NCBI RefSeq assembly: GCF_000576635.1
Contig: NZ_AVFL01000004.1
Span: forward strand, 270,136-334,135
DNA from: Skermanella stibiiresistens SB22
Lineage (GTDB): Bacteria; Pseudomonadota; Alphaproteobacteria; Azospirillales; Azospirillaceae
Length of the DNA: 64,000 bases
Reading direction: 5' to 3'
Part shown: piece after piece, positions 10,080-19,477 of the stretch
How the letters are laid out: each line of letters starts with the position of its first letter
Position numbering within the stretch: the first letter of the stretch is position 1
Translations under genes and position numbers: made by a program
The notes under the pieces: model-generated
What the model was told of the DNA's origin: nothing
What the model saw: only the letters and a program-made list of their open reading frames with translations
Databases searched by the model: none

Positions 10080-11078
10080 TTGGCGATTGCCCACCCCTAC
10101 CTGCTGTTCCTTGGCGACGCGCCCGACGCCTTGTCGGCCAAGACCGCCGACGGCGTCGCGCGCTGGCGCCGTGACTGGTGCGTCGGCCAGTTGCGCCTGG
10201 ACGGCTGCAAGGCCGACTTGGGCCTGCCCGACAAGAGCCTGGAGGAGGCGGCGGCCGAGGGCGCCAAGACCCTGATCATCGGCGTCGCCAACCGGGGCGG
10301 CAAGTTCGCTCCCGCTTGGCAGGAGAGCATGCTGAAGGCGCTCGACCTGGGCATGGACATCGCCAGCGGGCTGCACAACAAGATCACCGACCTCCCGGCG
10401 GTGGCGGCCAAGGCCAAGGAGTTGGGCCGGTCGCTCCACGACGTCCGGCATCCGACGCGCGAGTTCGAGATCGGCACGGGCGAGCGGCGGACCGGCAAGC
10501 GGCTGCTGGCGGTCGGCACCGACTGCTCGATCGGCAAGATGTTCACGGCGCTGGCGCTGGAGAAGGAGATGCGGGCGCGCGGCATGAACGCCGACTTCCG
10601 CGCCACCGGGCAGACCGGCATCCTGATCGCCGGCGACGGCGTCTCGATCGACGCGGTGGTGTCGGACTTCGTCTCCGGCGCGGTCGAGTTCCTGACCCCG
10701 GCGAACGACCCCGATCACTGGGACGTGGTCGAGGGGCAGGCGTCGCTGCTGCATCCGAGCTACGCGGGGGTGACGCTGGCGCTCGTCCATGGCGCCCAGC
10801 CGGACGTGATGGTGATGTGCCACGAGCCAACCCGGCCGCACATGCGCGGGCTGCCGAACCGAACGGTGCCGGACATCAAGGACTGTATCGCGGTCCACGA
10901 GGCGGCGGCGCGCGTGACCAATCCGCACGCCAAGGTGATCGGCTTCAGCGTCAACACGGCGGCGATGGACCAGGCCGAGGCGGAGAAGTACCTGAAGGAC
11001 CTGGCGGACCAGTTCGGCATGCCGGCGGTCGATCCGGTCCGGATGGGCGTCGCCCCGATCGTCGACCTGCTGGGTTGA
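10080..11078 (+). CDS. dgcN: DUF1611 protein, DgcN-type
   Basis: A 332-residue DUF1611 protein with a P-loop-like GTDCSIGK (146-153), an ATGQTGILIAGDG segment and a C-terminal HEPTRPHMRG motif. The family member DgcN has been reported as an N-acetyltransferase in a D-glutamate breakdown pathway together with the epimerase DgcA, which is the next gene here. The start is TTG at 10080 after GGAGAAGACCC; no in-frame ATG fits better. Five bases separate it from dgcA. The symbol rests on family plus partner, not on tested activity. Confidence 0.8.
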   Translation: MAIAHPYLLFLGDAPDALSAKTADGVARWRRDWCVGQLRLDGCKADLGLPDKSLEEAAAEGAKTLIIGVANRGGKFAPAWQESMLKALDLGMDIASGLHNKITDLPAVAAKAKELGRSLHDVRHPTREFEIGTGERRTGKRLLAVGTDCSIGKMFTALALEKEMRARGMNADFRATGQTGILIAGDGVSIDAVVSDFVSGAVEFLTPANDPDHWDVVEGQASLLHPSYAGVTLALVHGAQPDVMVMCHEPTRPHMRGLPNRTVPDIKDCIAVHEAAARVTNPHAKVIGFSVNTAAMDQAEAEKYLKDLADQFGMPAVDPVRMGVAPIVDLLG

Positions 11079-11083
11079 CGGAC

Positions 11084-12085
11084 ATGGTGGGCGCATCCGC
11101 GAAACGCACCCTGTCCGTCCGCCGCGAGGTCTTTCCGATCCGCGGCACCTTCCGCATTTCGCGCGGCGCCAAGACCGAGGCCCATGTGGTGGTGGCCGAG
11201 ATCGACGATGGCGGCGTCGTCGGCCGGGGCGAGTGCGTGCCCTATGCCCGCTATGGCGAGAGCATGGACTCGGTGGTGGAGCAGATCGAGGGCGTGGCTA
11301 GCGCCATAGCGGCGGGGCTGGACCAGGAGGGCCTGCTCGACGCCCTGCCGGCCGGCGCCGCCCGCAACGCGGTGGACTGCGCGCTGTGGGATCTCTCCTG
11401 CAAGCTGACCGGGCAGCCGATCTGGCAGGTGGCCGATCTGGAGGCGCCGCTGGCGCCGGTCGTGACGGCCTACACGCTGAGCCTGGACACCGTGGAGAAC
11501 ATGGCCGCCGCCGCGCGCGCCTCCGCCCGGCGGCCGCTGTTGAAGCTGAAGCTGACGGGCGACGGCGACCTGGAGCGGGTGACGGCGGTGCGGGAGAACG
11601 CTCCCGACGCCCGGCTGATCGTGGACGCCAACGAGGGCTGGACGCTGGAGCACCTGAAGCGCTACGGCGACGCCTTCGCCAAGCTGGCGGTCGAGCTGAT
11701 CGAGCAGCCGCTGCCCGCGGGTCGGGATGACGACCTGCTGGGGTTCGAGTGCCCCGTTCCGCTGGGCGCCGACGAGTCCTGCCATGACCGCTCGACGCTG
11801 GACGAGCTGCGCGGCAAGTACCAGGTGGTCAACATCAAGCTGGACAAGACGGGCGGGCTGACCGAGGCGATGCGGCTGAAGGCCGCCGCCGAGGCCGCCG
11901 GCTTCGACATCATGGTCGGCTGCATGCTGGCGAGTTCGCTGGCCATGGCGCCCGGCGTGGTGATCGCCCAAGGCGCCAAGCTGGTCGACCTGGACGGGCC
12001 GCTGCTGCTGGCCGAGGATCGGAAGCCCGGGCTGCGGTTCGAGGGCGAGACGGTGTTTCCGCCGGAGCCAAGCCTGTGGGGATGA
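11084..12085 (+). CDS. dgcA: Enolase-superfamily epimerase, DgcA-type
   Basis: A 333-residue enzyme of the muconate-lactonising/dipeptide-epimerase subgroup. The catalytic KxK is KLK (Lys154, Lys156), metal ligands are Asp181 (DANEG), Glu207 (IEQP) and Asp230 (GADES), and the second base is Lys252 (NIKLDKTGG). It could be annotated as an L-Ala-D/L-Glu epimerase, but pairing with a DUF1611 gene points to the N-acetyl-D-glutamate racemase DgcA. It follows dgcN directly and precedes the adenine deaminase gene by 33 bp. Confidence 0.82.
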   Translation: MVGASAKRTLSVRREVFPIRGTFRISRGAKTEAHVVVAEIDDGGVVGRGECVPYARYGESMDSVVEQIEGVASAIAAGLDQEGLLDALPAGAARNAVDCALWDLSCKLTGQPIWQVADLEAPLAPVVTAYTLSLDTVENMAAAARASARRPLLKLKLTGDGDLERVTAVRENAPDARLIVDANEGWTLEHLKRYGDAFAKLAVELIEQPLPAGRDDDLLGFECPVPLGADESCHDRSTLDELRGKYQVVNIKLDKTGGLTEAMRLKAAAEAAGFDIMVGCMLASSLAMAPGVVIAQGAKLVDLDGPLLLAEDRKPGLRFEGETVFPPEPSLWG

Positions 12086-12118
12086 GAGGGTGGGGATGAC
12101 GGGGCGGGGAGTGGGATC

Positions 12119-13828
12119 ATGGGCGTGACGCGCGACGATCTGGGCCGCCGCATCGATCAGGCGTTGGGGCGGACCAAGGCCGATCTGGTGATCAAGGATA
12201 CCCGGTTCCTCAACGTGGTGACCGGCGAGATCGCCGAGGGCGACATCGCCGTGTGCGGCGACGTGATCGTCGGCACCTATGAGAGCTACGAGGGCGAGAC
12301 GGTGATCGACGGGCGCGATCTGATCGCGGTGCCGGGATTCATCGACACCCACGTCCATTGCGAGAGCACGCTGGTGACCCCGGCGGAGTTCGACCGCTGC
12401 GTGCTGCCGCGCGGCACCACGACGGCGATCTGCGATCCGCACGAGATCTGCAACGTGCTGGGCGAGGAGGGGCTGAGGTATTTCCTCGACAGCTCGACCG
12501 GGCTCGCCATGGATCTGCGGGTCCAGCTGTCGTCCTGCGTGCCCGCGACCGAGCTGGAGACCTCGGGCGCGCGGCTGGAGGCGGCGGATCTGATCCGGCA
12601 TCGCGGCCACCCCCAGGTGATCGGGCTGGCCGAGTTCATGAACTTCCCCGGCGTGCTGCACAAGGACCCGGGCGTGCTCGACAAGCTGGCGGCGTTCCAA
12701 GGCGGCCACATCGACGGGCATAGCCCGCTGGTGACCGGCCGCGATCTCAACGCCTATCTATCGTGCGGCATCCGGAACTGCCACGAGACGACCAGCGTCG
12801 AGGAGGCGCGGGAGAAGCTGCGGAAGGGCATGCAGGTGCTGATCCGCGACGGCAGCGTGTCGAAGGACGTCAACGCGCTGGCCCCGATCATCGACGCGTT
12901 GACCTCGCCGTTCCTGGGCTTCTGCACCGACGACCGCAACCCGCTCGACATCGCCGAGGAGGGCCACATAGACCACCTGATCCGGCGCTCGATCGCGCTG
13001 GGGGCGCCGCTGGAGTCGGTCTACCGGGCGGCGACGTGGTCGGCGGCGCGGGGCTTCGGGCTGACCGACCGCGGGCTGATCGCGCCCGGCTTCCGGGCCG
13101 ACATCGCGCTGCTCGACGATCTGGCCGATTGCCGCGTCAACTCGGTGATCCGGAGCGGCCGGCTGGTCGGTCCGGAGAGCTTCGAGGGACGGCGGATCGT
13201 GCCGCCGGTGGGACTTCGGTCACTCAAGCTCGACCCGGTGACGCCGGAGGTGTTCCGGACCCCGTCGGGTGGGCCGTCAGGGCCGGTGATCGGGCTGATC
13301 CCGGGCAAGATCCTGACCGAGCACCTGACCGCCAGCCTGCCGTACCGCGACGGCCTGCGCCATCCCGATCCGGACGCCGACATCCTCAAGGTCTGCGTGC
13401 TGAGCCGCCACGGCACCAACCGCAACGTCGGCCGCGGCTTCGTCAAGGGCTTCGGCTTGCGGCGCGGCGCGCTGGCGTCGAGCGTCGGCCATGACAGCCA
13501 CAACGTCATCGTGGTGGGAGCGGATGACGGCGACATGGCGGTGGCGGTCAACCGGCTGATCGAGCTGCAGGGCGGCTTCGTCGCGGTGCTCGATGGGGTG
13601 GTGGTCGGCGAACTGGCCCTGCCGATGGCCGGCCTGATCAGCGACCTGAGCTTCGAGGAGGTCGAACACCAGTTGACGGCGTTGCGCTTGGCGGTCAAGG
13701 GCATGGGCTGCCCGTTGGCGGAGCCGTTCCTGCAATTGGCCTTCCTGCCCCTGCCGGTGATCCCTCACCTGAAGATCACCGACATGGGTCTGGTGGATGT
13801 CGACCGCTTCGAACTGATCCCGGCTTGA
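12119..13828 (+). CDS. ade: Adenine deaminase
   Basis: A 569-residue amidohydrolase-fold enzyme converting adenine to hypoxanthine and ammonia. Metal-site motifs are DTHVHCEST, GLAEFMNFPG, HIDGHSP, NCHETTS and GFCTDDRNP, and the C-terminal adenine deaminase domain includes SRHGTNRNVGRGFVKGFG and SVGHDSHN. Length fits the bacterial Ade family. It is the third gene of an operon with dgcN and dgcA, which joins nitrogen release from a D-amino acid with nitrogen release from a purine. The stop is six bases from the stop of the convergent glycosylase gene. Confidence 0.92.
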   Translation: MGVTRDDLGRRIDQALGRTKADLVIKDTRFLNVVTGEIAEGDIAVCGDVIVGTYESYEGETVIDGRDLIAVPGFIDTHVHCESTLVTPAEFDRCVLPRGTTTAICDPHEICNVLGEEGLRYFLDSSTGLAMDLRVQLSSCVPATELETSGARLEAADLIRHRGHPQVIGLAEFMNFPGVLHKDPGVLDKLAAFQGGHIDGHSPLVTGRDLNAYLSCGIRNCHETTSVEEAREKLRKGMQVLIRDGSVSKDVNALAPIIDALTSPFLGFCTDDRNPLDIAEEGHIDHLIRRSIALGAPLESVYRAATWSAARGFGLTDRGLIAPGFRADIALLDDLADCRVNSVIRSGRLVGPESFEGRRIVPPVGLRSLKLDPVTPEVFRTPSGGPSGPVIGLIPGKILTEHLTASLPYRDGLRHPDPDADILKVCVLSRHGTNRNVGRGFVKGFGLRRGALASSVGHDSHNVIVVGADDGDMAVAVNRLIELQGGFVAVLDGVVVGELALPMAGLISDLSFEEVEHQLTALRLAVKGMGCPLAEPFLQLAFLPLPVIPHLKITDMGLVDVDRFELIPA

Positions 13829-13834
13829 GGGGCG

Positions 13835-14443
13835 TCAACCCGCCCGTTCGACGGCCAGTTTGACGTCGGCGTGGAACAGGGGTTCCTCGACGCGGTTACC
13901 GCGCAGGATGTAGCTGGGGTGGAAGGTCGGGACGACGATGGCGCCGTCCAGCAGGCGGCAGGGGAGTTCCTGGCCGCGCAGGGCCGTGATGCCGCTCTGG
14001 CCGGTCAGCGCCCACAGGGGCGTGCGGCCCAGGGCGATTATCACCGCTGGCCTGATCTCCGCCAGGGTCTTCCGCAGGTGCTCGATCTCGCCGGCGTATT
14101 GGGCGAGGCAGTAGTCGGAGGTGCCCATCGGGCCCAGGTCCTCGGCGATCCCGACTCCCATCTTGCGCGCCTTGGTGCGCGACGAGAAGAAGTGGCCGAC
14201 CTTGTTGCCGGGCGGCTGGTGGCGGAAGGTGTTGCCGACCAGACAGGTGGCGCGGTCCAGCCCGACGGATTTCAGGTTCTCGTCGAGCATGCGGCCGCTG
14301 ACGCCGACGAAAGGCCTCCCGGTGCGGGCCTCTTCGGCGCCGGGGGCCTCGCCGATGATGGCGATCCTGCCCCCGGCTGAGTCTTTGGTGGGATACTGGT
14401 AGTCGACGAAGGGAAGTTCGCCGGCGGTCGGTAGATCGGTCAC
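13835..14443 (-). CDS. Uracil-DNA glycosylase family protein
   Basis: A 202-residue protein with the family 4/5-type first motif GEAPGAEEARTGRPFVG and the distal motif FHPSYILR. It lacks the N-terminal CxxC that, with two later cysteines, holds the 4Fe-4S cluster of family 4 enzymes; only three scattered cysteines remain. It may be a cluster-free relative or act on another substrate. The start is GTG at 14443, overlapping the stop of the methyltransferase gene by four bases. Confidence 0.75.
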   Translation of the reverse strand: MTDLPTAGELPFVDYQYPTKDSAGGRIAIIGEAPGAEEARTGRPFVGVSGRMLDENLKSVGLDRATCLVGNTFRHQPPGNKVGHFFSSRTKARKMGVGIAEDLGPMGTSDYCLAQYAGEIEHLRKTLAEIRPAVIIALGRTPLWALTGQSGITALRGQELPCRLLDGAIVVPTFHPSYILRGNRVEEPLFHADVKLAVERAG

Positions 14444-15144
14444 TGTGTCGGCTTTCGCAGCAGGTTGACGCGGATCGGCTGGTCGAACCAGAACGCGCCC
14501 TCCCGCCGTTCCGCGACACTGTCGAACAGCGCGCGCAGTTCCGCGTCACGGTCGCGGATCAACGTGGAGCGGGTCGGATCGACGCCGGCCATCCGGTTGG
14601 CGAAGCCCTCGTAGTCGTCGAGCCTCACCGGATTGAAGTAGAACAGTTCATCCGCCGATTCCAGCACGCGCACCGCCTTGATCGCGGCGTGGGCCAAGGC
14701 CCGGACCTCCGTCTCGTCGTCGACCAGCTTGGTGAGTTCGAAATAGCCGCCGGTCGGCTCCGGTTCATGCACGATGGCGATGCCGCCGGGCTTCAGCACG
14801 CGCGCCGCCTCCCGCAGGGCCTTGCCCATGTGGGCGCCCGGGACGTGGTGCAGGCTGTTCAGGAAGATGACGGCGTCAGCGTCGTTGTCGGGCAGCGGCA
14901 GGTCCTCGCCGACGCCCTTGAGGAAGCGCTCCCCGGCGACCGGCGCGGCGGCGCGGGCCTTCGACAGCGCCTCGTCCAGGATCTCGACGCCGGTGACATG
15001 GGCGCCCCGCTTGGCCAGGGCCCGCGCCAGCGCGCCCTCGCCGCAGCCGACATCGACGACCCGGGCGCCAGCCAGCGGGATGATGTCGGCGATCACATCC
15101 AACGTCTTCCGGCGCGGGTAGGGGGGGCGTGTCTGGTCGGCCAT
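14440..15144 (-). CDS. Class I SAM-dependent methyltransferase
   Basis: A 234-residue methyltransferase with motif I VVDVGCGEGALARAL (about 29-43), an acidic motif II, the LNSLHHVP segment and RVLKPGGIAIVHEPEP. These place it in the Methyltransf_11 group; the substrate cannot be told. The ATG at 15144 is chosen for the GAGAGGAAA upstream; another at 15186 has no good site. It overlaps the following glycosylase-like gene, so the two are co-expressed. Confidence 0.8.
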   Translation of the reverse strand: MADQTRPPYPRRKTLDVIADIIPLAGARVVDVGCGEGALARALAKRGAHVTGVEILDEALSKARAAAPVAGERFLKGVGEDLPLPDNDADAVIFLNSLHHVPGAHMGKALREAARVLKPGGIAIVHEPEPTGGYFELTKLVDDETEVRALAHAAIKAVRVLESADELFYFNPVRLDDYEGFANRMAGVDPTRSTLIRDRDAELRALFDSVAERREGAFWFDQPIRVNLLRKPTQ

Positions 15145-15257
15145 CTCGTCATTTCCTCTCGGCTCGGCGTTCCCTCCCTCGGACATGACGGGGGGATCAT
15201 TGGAACAGCTTTTGGTCCAACGAAGCGGGATACGCAAGGTCGACGGGGAGGGGACCG

Positions 15258-15644
15258 TCAGGCGCTGAGGTCGAGGACGCCGCCTTGCGGTCCCTGGCCG
15301 ATGGTGCGGGCACGGGCGGCGGCCGACGCCATGCTGTCGACGTTGCGCTGGTCGGATGACTTCATCTCGGTCACGAAGGCGCTGGTCGCACCGGTCAGCG
15401 TCGGGACGCGGGCACCGGGCTGGGTCGAGGCGTTGTTCCGCTCGAGCGCTTTCCTGTCGTCGCCGACGATGGAACTGGTGATGCCGGTCAGCGGCTCGGT
15501 CTTGGCGTTGACCTTCATGCCGTTGTTGGTGGCGGCGACCTGCCGGTTGACGTCCTGGTTGAACGCCTGGGTCTGTGGTGTCAGGTCCCGGACCTTCGGG
15601 GCCGCCCGCATCAGTTCGGGCGAGATCGGGGATGCGGCAACCAC
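15258..15644 (-). CDS. Hypothetical protein, polar and repeat-free
   Basis: A 128-residue protein that I do not recognise. It is hydrophilic, with no membrane segment or signal peptide, rich in Ala, Thr, Asn and Arg, and ends in GPQGGVLDLSA. The probable start is GTG at 15644, with CGGAGTTCCGCC just before; the frame stays open further upstream but that stretch is poor in composition. It precedes the methyltransferase gene by 113 bp on the same strand. Confidence 0.5.
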   Translation of the reverse strand: MVAASPISPELMRAAPKVRDLTPQTQAFNQDVNRQVAATNNGMKVNAKTEPLTGITSSIVGDDRKALERNNASTQPGARVPTLTGATSAFVTEMKSSDQRNVDSMASAAARARTIGQGPQGGVLDLSA

Positions 15645-15940
15645 GGCGGAACTCCGGTGTCCAGCGAAGACTATCCTTATATTAGCCGATTCTTCAGGAT
15701 TAATCCATACATCTTGATCGTGGTCGGTGCTGTCACTCTCGAGTTTGGGGTTGCGCGGTATGCAGTCGATGGGGTACACGCGGGCCAGCATCAAGAGTTG
15801 GGCTGGCGCCCAACACCAACCTGCCTTCCCGGGCAAGGTGGTGGCTTCCCGCGGGAAGCGATGCGGCCTGAACCGGCAATCATACGGGAACGAGCCGCCG
15901 CGTCAGCCCTCCTCGGCACCTGAGCCAGGAGGGTTTTTCC
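15645..15940. promoter_or_regulatory. Divergent intergenic region
   Basis: About 296 bp between two divergent hypothetical genes. The 15660-15740 part is AT-richer than its surroundings (for example TATCCTTATATTAGCC near 15671) and is the likely promoter zone. The right end holds the hairpin at 15907-15933. No further gene is seen. Confidence 0.35.
15907..15933 (+). promoter_or_regulatory. Hairpin that encloses the ribosome-binding site of the next gene
   Basis: CCCTCCT (15907-15913) pairs with AGGAGGG (15927-15933), with inner GGC/GCC (15915-15917 and 15924-15926). The right arm is the Shine-Dalgarno sequence for the ATG at 15941, and five T residues follow it. The structure looks like a rho-independent terminator and also hides the ribosome-binding site. 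Confidence 0.65.
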
Positions 15941-16231
15941 ATGTCTGAACGTCAGCCCGTCGCCCCGGCGACCATCCCGCTTTGCGGTCCCGCCGACACG
16001 CTCGAACTGATCGCCGGCGGCAGCCGGGCCACGGCGCGCGAGCCGGATCGGTGCGAGTGGGTGTTTGGCGCGGTCCACCGGGGCTTCGGCACCTGGACCC
16101 ACCTTTATCTCGTGATCGAGTCGAGCCGGCTGGGCCGCTCGGAGATCCGGCTGAGCCTGGTCCTGGAGGGTGATAGGCTGGACGAGGCGCGCCGCCGCGC
16201 CGTCGCCGGTTGGTGGCGACCTGTCGACTGA
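15941..16231 (+). CDS. Hypothetical protein
   Basis: A 96-residue protein of unknown family. It contains an RCEWVFGAVHRGFGTWTHLY segment followed by alternating beta-like residues and a C-terminal Arg-rich helix ending GWWRPVD. No signal peptide or membrane segment. The ATG at 15941 is seven bases after AGGAGGG, which lies inside a hairpin, so translation is probably regulated or weak. It converges with the aminotransferase gene 15 bp away. Confidence 0.55.
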   Translation: MSERQPVAPATIPLCGPADTLELIAGGSRATAREPDRCEWVFGAVHRGFGTWTHLYLVIESSRLGRSEIRLSLVLEGDRLDEARRRAVAGWWRPVD

Positions 16232-16246
16232 ACTTCCGTCTTGGTC

Positions 16247-17434
16247 TCAGTCCCGGCCGGCCAGCGCCTCGACCAGCCGACCGATCTCCTCCTCGGTGTT
16301 GTAGTAGTGGACCGAGGCGCGGACCATTTCTGTCAAGCCGCGCGCGTCCATGTCGAGCCGGGTGGAGGGCGCCGCCGTGACGGAGACGTTGATGCCGCGC
16401 GCCGCCAGATCGCGCTTGATCTCCGCCGCGGGCCGGGGCGCCGTGAAGGTGACGATGCCGCAGCGGACCTCGCCCAGGTCGCGGATGGTGTGGCCGGGCA
16501 GGGCGGCGATGCGGCGGCGCAGGCTCTCCGCCAGTTCCGCGACACGTTCCCAAATGGCGTCCAGGCCCCAGCCAAGCGCGTAATCGACCGCGACGCCAAG
16601 GCCGATCTGGGCGGCCACGTTGCTTTCCCAGTTCTCGAAGCGGCGGGCGTCGGGGCGCAATTCGTAGCGGTCGGCCGAGACCCAGGTGGCCGCGTGGTTG
16701 TCGAGCATCGGCGGCTCCAGGCGCTCCAGCAGCGATTTCCGGACATGGAGGAAGCCGGTGCCGCGCGGCGCCCGCAGGAACTTGCGGCCGGTCGCCGACA
16801 ACATGTCGCAGCCGATTTCCTGGACGTCGACCGGCATCTGTCCCACCGTTTGGCAGGCGTCGAGCAGATAGGGGATGCCATGCGCCCGCGCGATCCGTCC
16901 GACGGCCGCCGCAGGGTTGACCAGCCCGCCATTGGTCGGGATGTGGGTGATCGAGATCAGCTTGACCGTCCGGCCGGCGGGGTCGGGCCGCACCATGTTG
17001 GCGAGCGCCGCCACGTCGAGCTGGCCATGGGCGTCGTTCGGCACCACCTCGATCACCGCTCCGGTCCGCTTGGCGACCTGGAGGTAGGGGATGAAGTTGC
17101 TGGAATACTCCGACATGGCCGTGACGATCCGATCGCCGGGGCCGAACGGCAGCGAGTAGAACGCCATGTCCCAGCCGACCGTCGCGTTCTCCACGATCGC
17201 CACCTCGTCCCGGCCGCAGTTGATCAGGCTGGCGATGGCGTCGTAGGTTCGCTCGATCTTGGCGGAAGCTTGGGCCGCCGCCTCGTAGCCGCCGATCCGC
17301 GCCTCCAGTTCCAGGTGCGAGATCACGGCGTCGAGCACGGGACGCGGCGGTAGGGCGGCCCCCGCGTTGTTGAGGTGGATCACATGATCGGTTCCGGGCG
17401 TTTCGGCCCGCGCCCGTTCCACATCCAGTTTCAT
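16247..17434 (-). CDS. Class V PLP-dependent aminotransferase family enzyme
   Basis: A 395-residue enzyme of the aminotransferase V fold, the group that includes cysteine desulfurases and isopenicillin N epimerases. The cofactor site shows DACQ (Asp192, Gln195) and the Schiff-base lysine Lys218 in [26 protein letters not shown] near the N-terminus is the usual substrate entry motif. No cysteine-desulfurase active loop with a clear catalytic Cys is visible. The exact substrate is unknown. Confidence 0.85.
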   Translation of the reverse strand: MKLDVERARAETPGTDHVIHLNNAGAALPPRPVLDAVISHLELEARIGGYEAAAQASAKIERTYDAIASLINCGRDEVAIVENATVGWDMAFYSLPFGPGDRIVTAMSEYSSNFIPYLQVAKRTGAVIEVVPNDAHGQLDVAALANMVRPDPAGRTVKLISITHIPTNGGLVNPAAAVGRIARAHGIPYLLDACQTVGQMPVDVQEIGCDMLSATGRKFLRAPRGTGFLHVRKSLLERLEPPMLDNHAATWVSADRYELRPDARRFENWESNVAAQIGLGVAVDYALGWGLDAIWERVAELAESLRRRIAALPGHTIRDLGEVRCGIVTFTAPRPAAEIKRDLAARGINVSVTAAPSTRLDMDARGLTEMVRASVHYYNTEEEIGRLVEALAGRD

Positions 17435-17592
17435 GATCTTCTCGGTCGCTCGCCAGGGGATGCCAAACCCAACTCCAATAGCGCACTGTCGGGCGCCCGA
17501 CAAACGGGGCAACCGCGCATCGCCTTCATTTTCCGGAACACTGACCCGCCGATGGTGTTGATTTGCGGCAAATGGGGCATGGAGTTACCGGG

Positions 17593-18408
17593 ATGAGCCG
17601 CGACAACGACGATTTGAGAGCCACCAAGGGACCGGAGCGGAACCCCGGCACCGCCGACGGTACGGGGGAGGGCGGCGCCGATCGCAGCCCGGAGGAGATC
17701 GAGCGCGACATAGCCGGCATCCGCGCGCGCATGGACCAGACCTTGGACGAGTTGGAGTTCCGCCTGTCGCCCGGCCAGCTGTCGGCGGGGGCCGTCGATC
17801 TGGTCAAGGACGTGATGCGTGGCAATCCGAGCCGGCTGGGTGACGCGATCCGCAACAACCCCATTCCCGTCGTCATGATCGGCATCGGCGCGCTGTGGCT
17901 CGCCATCGCGATGGGCAAGCCGCCCCGCGAGCGTGACGGCGGCGAGGATGGACGGGGAAGCCGGCTGACCCCGGCGGACATCTCCGACGTGCTGTCGCCA
18001 TTGATCGCGGTGACGCGACAGGGTGTCGACGGACTGCGCCAAGCCGAGGGCAGGATCGGCGATCCCCAGGTCCAGGCCATGATCCGCGAGATCGCCCAGC
18101 AGCACGACCGCGCCGCCGCGGCGCTGGAGGAGGAGATCCGCCGCCATGGCGGGGCGCCGGGAATGGGCGTGCTGCCGCCCGGCCGGCCGCACCCGGCCTG
18201 GAGCGAGTTGCGCCGCGCCTTGGTCACCGGCGAGACCGCCGCCATCATCAGCGGCATCGAGAACGGCGAGGACTCGGCGCTGGAGGCGTTCCGCATGGCG
18301 CTCCACACGGATCTGCCGGAGGAGACGCGGGTGCTGGTCGGCGCCCAATTCCACGCGATCCAGCAGAGCCACAACCGCATGAGCGCGCTCAAGGGCGCCA
18401 CATCCTGA
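17593..18408 (+). CDS. DUF3618 domain protein with C-terminal four-helix domain
   Basis: A 271-residue protein. The N-terminal part (about 31-120) fits DUF3618: SPEEIERDIAGIRARMDQTL, then a membrane segment NPIPVVMIGIGALWLAIAM. The remainder is helical and Glu/Ala-rich, resembling stress-induced ferritin-like DUF2383/PA2169-type domains. The ATG at 17593 follows GGAGTTACCGG. The gene is 16 bp ahead of a BrkB-type membrane protein, and such pairs are often envelope-stress genes in this class; that role is inferred. Confidence 0.7.
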   Translation: MSRDNDDLRATKGPERNPGTADGTGEGGADRSPEEIERDIAGIRARMDQTLDELEFRLSPGQLSAGAVDLVKDVMRGNPSRLGDAIRNNPIPVVMIGIGALWLAIAMGKPPRERDGGEDGRGSRLTPADISDVLSPLIAVTRQGVDGLRQAEGRIGDPQVQAMIREIAQQHDRAAAALEEEIRRHGGAPGMGVLPPGRPHPAWSELRRALVTGETAAIISGIENGEDSALEAFRMALHTDLPEETRVLVGAQFHAIQQSHNRMSALKGATS

Positions 18409-18424
18409 CGGGGGGAGCTGACAC

Positions 18425-19477
18425 ATGTTGGGATTGAGCAAGACCGCCCATCGGGAAGCCATGGCCGACCGCTATATCGGACCCAGCCAAGGCCGCGACA
18501 AGGGTGCCGGGCAGGACCGGCACCTCGCCCGCGAGAATGGCCGCGGCCGGAACGCGGAGCGGCCGAGCGAGCTGCGGCGCGCCGGCTGGCGCGACGTGCT
18601 GTGGCGGGTCAAGGAGGAGACCGACAAGGACAACATCTCGATGATCGCCGCCGGTGTGGCGTTCTACCTGATGCTCGCGATCTTCCCGATCCTGGGCGCC
18701 ACCGTGTCGATCTATGGGCTGGTGGCCGATCCCGCCGACGTGCAGCGCAACTTCGAATCGGTGGCGGGCGTGATTCCGGATCAGGCGCGCTCGATCATCG
18801 TCGATCAGTTGAGCGCGGTGGCGTCCGCCTCTGGAGGGGAACTGGGCTTCAGCGTCCTGATCAGCATCGCCTTGACGCTTTGGAGCGCTTCGCGGGGCGT
18901 CAACGCGGTCATCACGGCTCTCAACATCGCCTATGACGAGAAGGAGGAGCGCGGCTTCATCTGGCTGAACGCCATCGCCCTGGGCCTGACCATCGCGATG
19001 ATCCTGTTCATGATCGTGACCTTGGCGGTGGTCGTTGGCTTGCCCGTGGTGATCGGTTACCTCAACCTGGGCGAGACGGTGGAATGGACGGTTCGGCTGG
19101 CGCGCTGGCCGATCCTGGGTGCCGCCGTGATGCTGGCGCTGGCGGTGCTGTACCGCTACGCACCCGATCGCGAGACGCCGCGGTGGCGCTGGGTCAGTTG
19201 GGGAGCGGTGGTCGCGACGCTGATCTGGATACTGGGCTCCGTCGCCTTCTCGGTCTACGTCTCGAACTTCGCCGACTACAACAAGACCTATGGCACCATG
19301 GGTGCCGTCATCATCCTGCTGCTGTGGTTCAACCTGTCGGCCTACGCGGTGCTGCTCGGCGCCGAGCTGAACGCCGAGATGGAGCACCAGACGGCGCGGG
19401 ATACGACCACCGGCCAGAACAAACCCCTGGGACAACGCGACGCCTATGTCGCCGATACGGTCGGCCACCGTCCCTGA
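18425..19477 (+). CDS. YihY/BrkB family inner membrane protein
   Basis: A 350-residue polytopic protein with about six membrane segments. The family signature DNISMIAAGVAFYLMLAIFP (about 75-94) and the C-terminal YNKTYGTMGAVIILLLWF are clear. Family members are called BrkB or YihY; the old RNase BN label is an error. A charged, Arg/Gly-rich 50-residue N-terminus precedes the first segment. It is translated after GGGGGAG and probably forms an operon with the DUF3618 gene. Confidence 0.85.
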   Translation: MLGLSKTAHREAMADRYIGPSQGRDKGAGQDRHLARENGRGRNAERPSELRRAGWRDVLWRVKEETDKDNISMIAAGVAFYLMLAIFPILGATVSIYGLVADPADVQRNFESVAGVIPDQARSIIVDQLSAVASASGGELGFSVLISIALTLWSASRGVNAVITALNIAYDEKEERGFIWLNAIALGLTIAMILFMIVTLAVVVGLPVVIGYLNLGETVEWTVRLARWPILGAAVMLALAVLYRYAPDRETPRWRWVSWGAVVATLIWILGSVAFSVYVSNFADYNKTYGTMGAVIILLLWFNLSAYAVLLGAELNAEMEHQTARDTTTGQNKPLGQRDAYVADTVGHRP

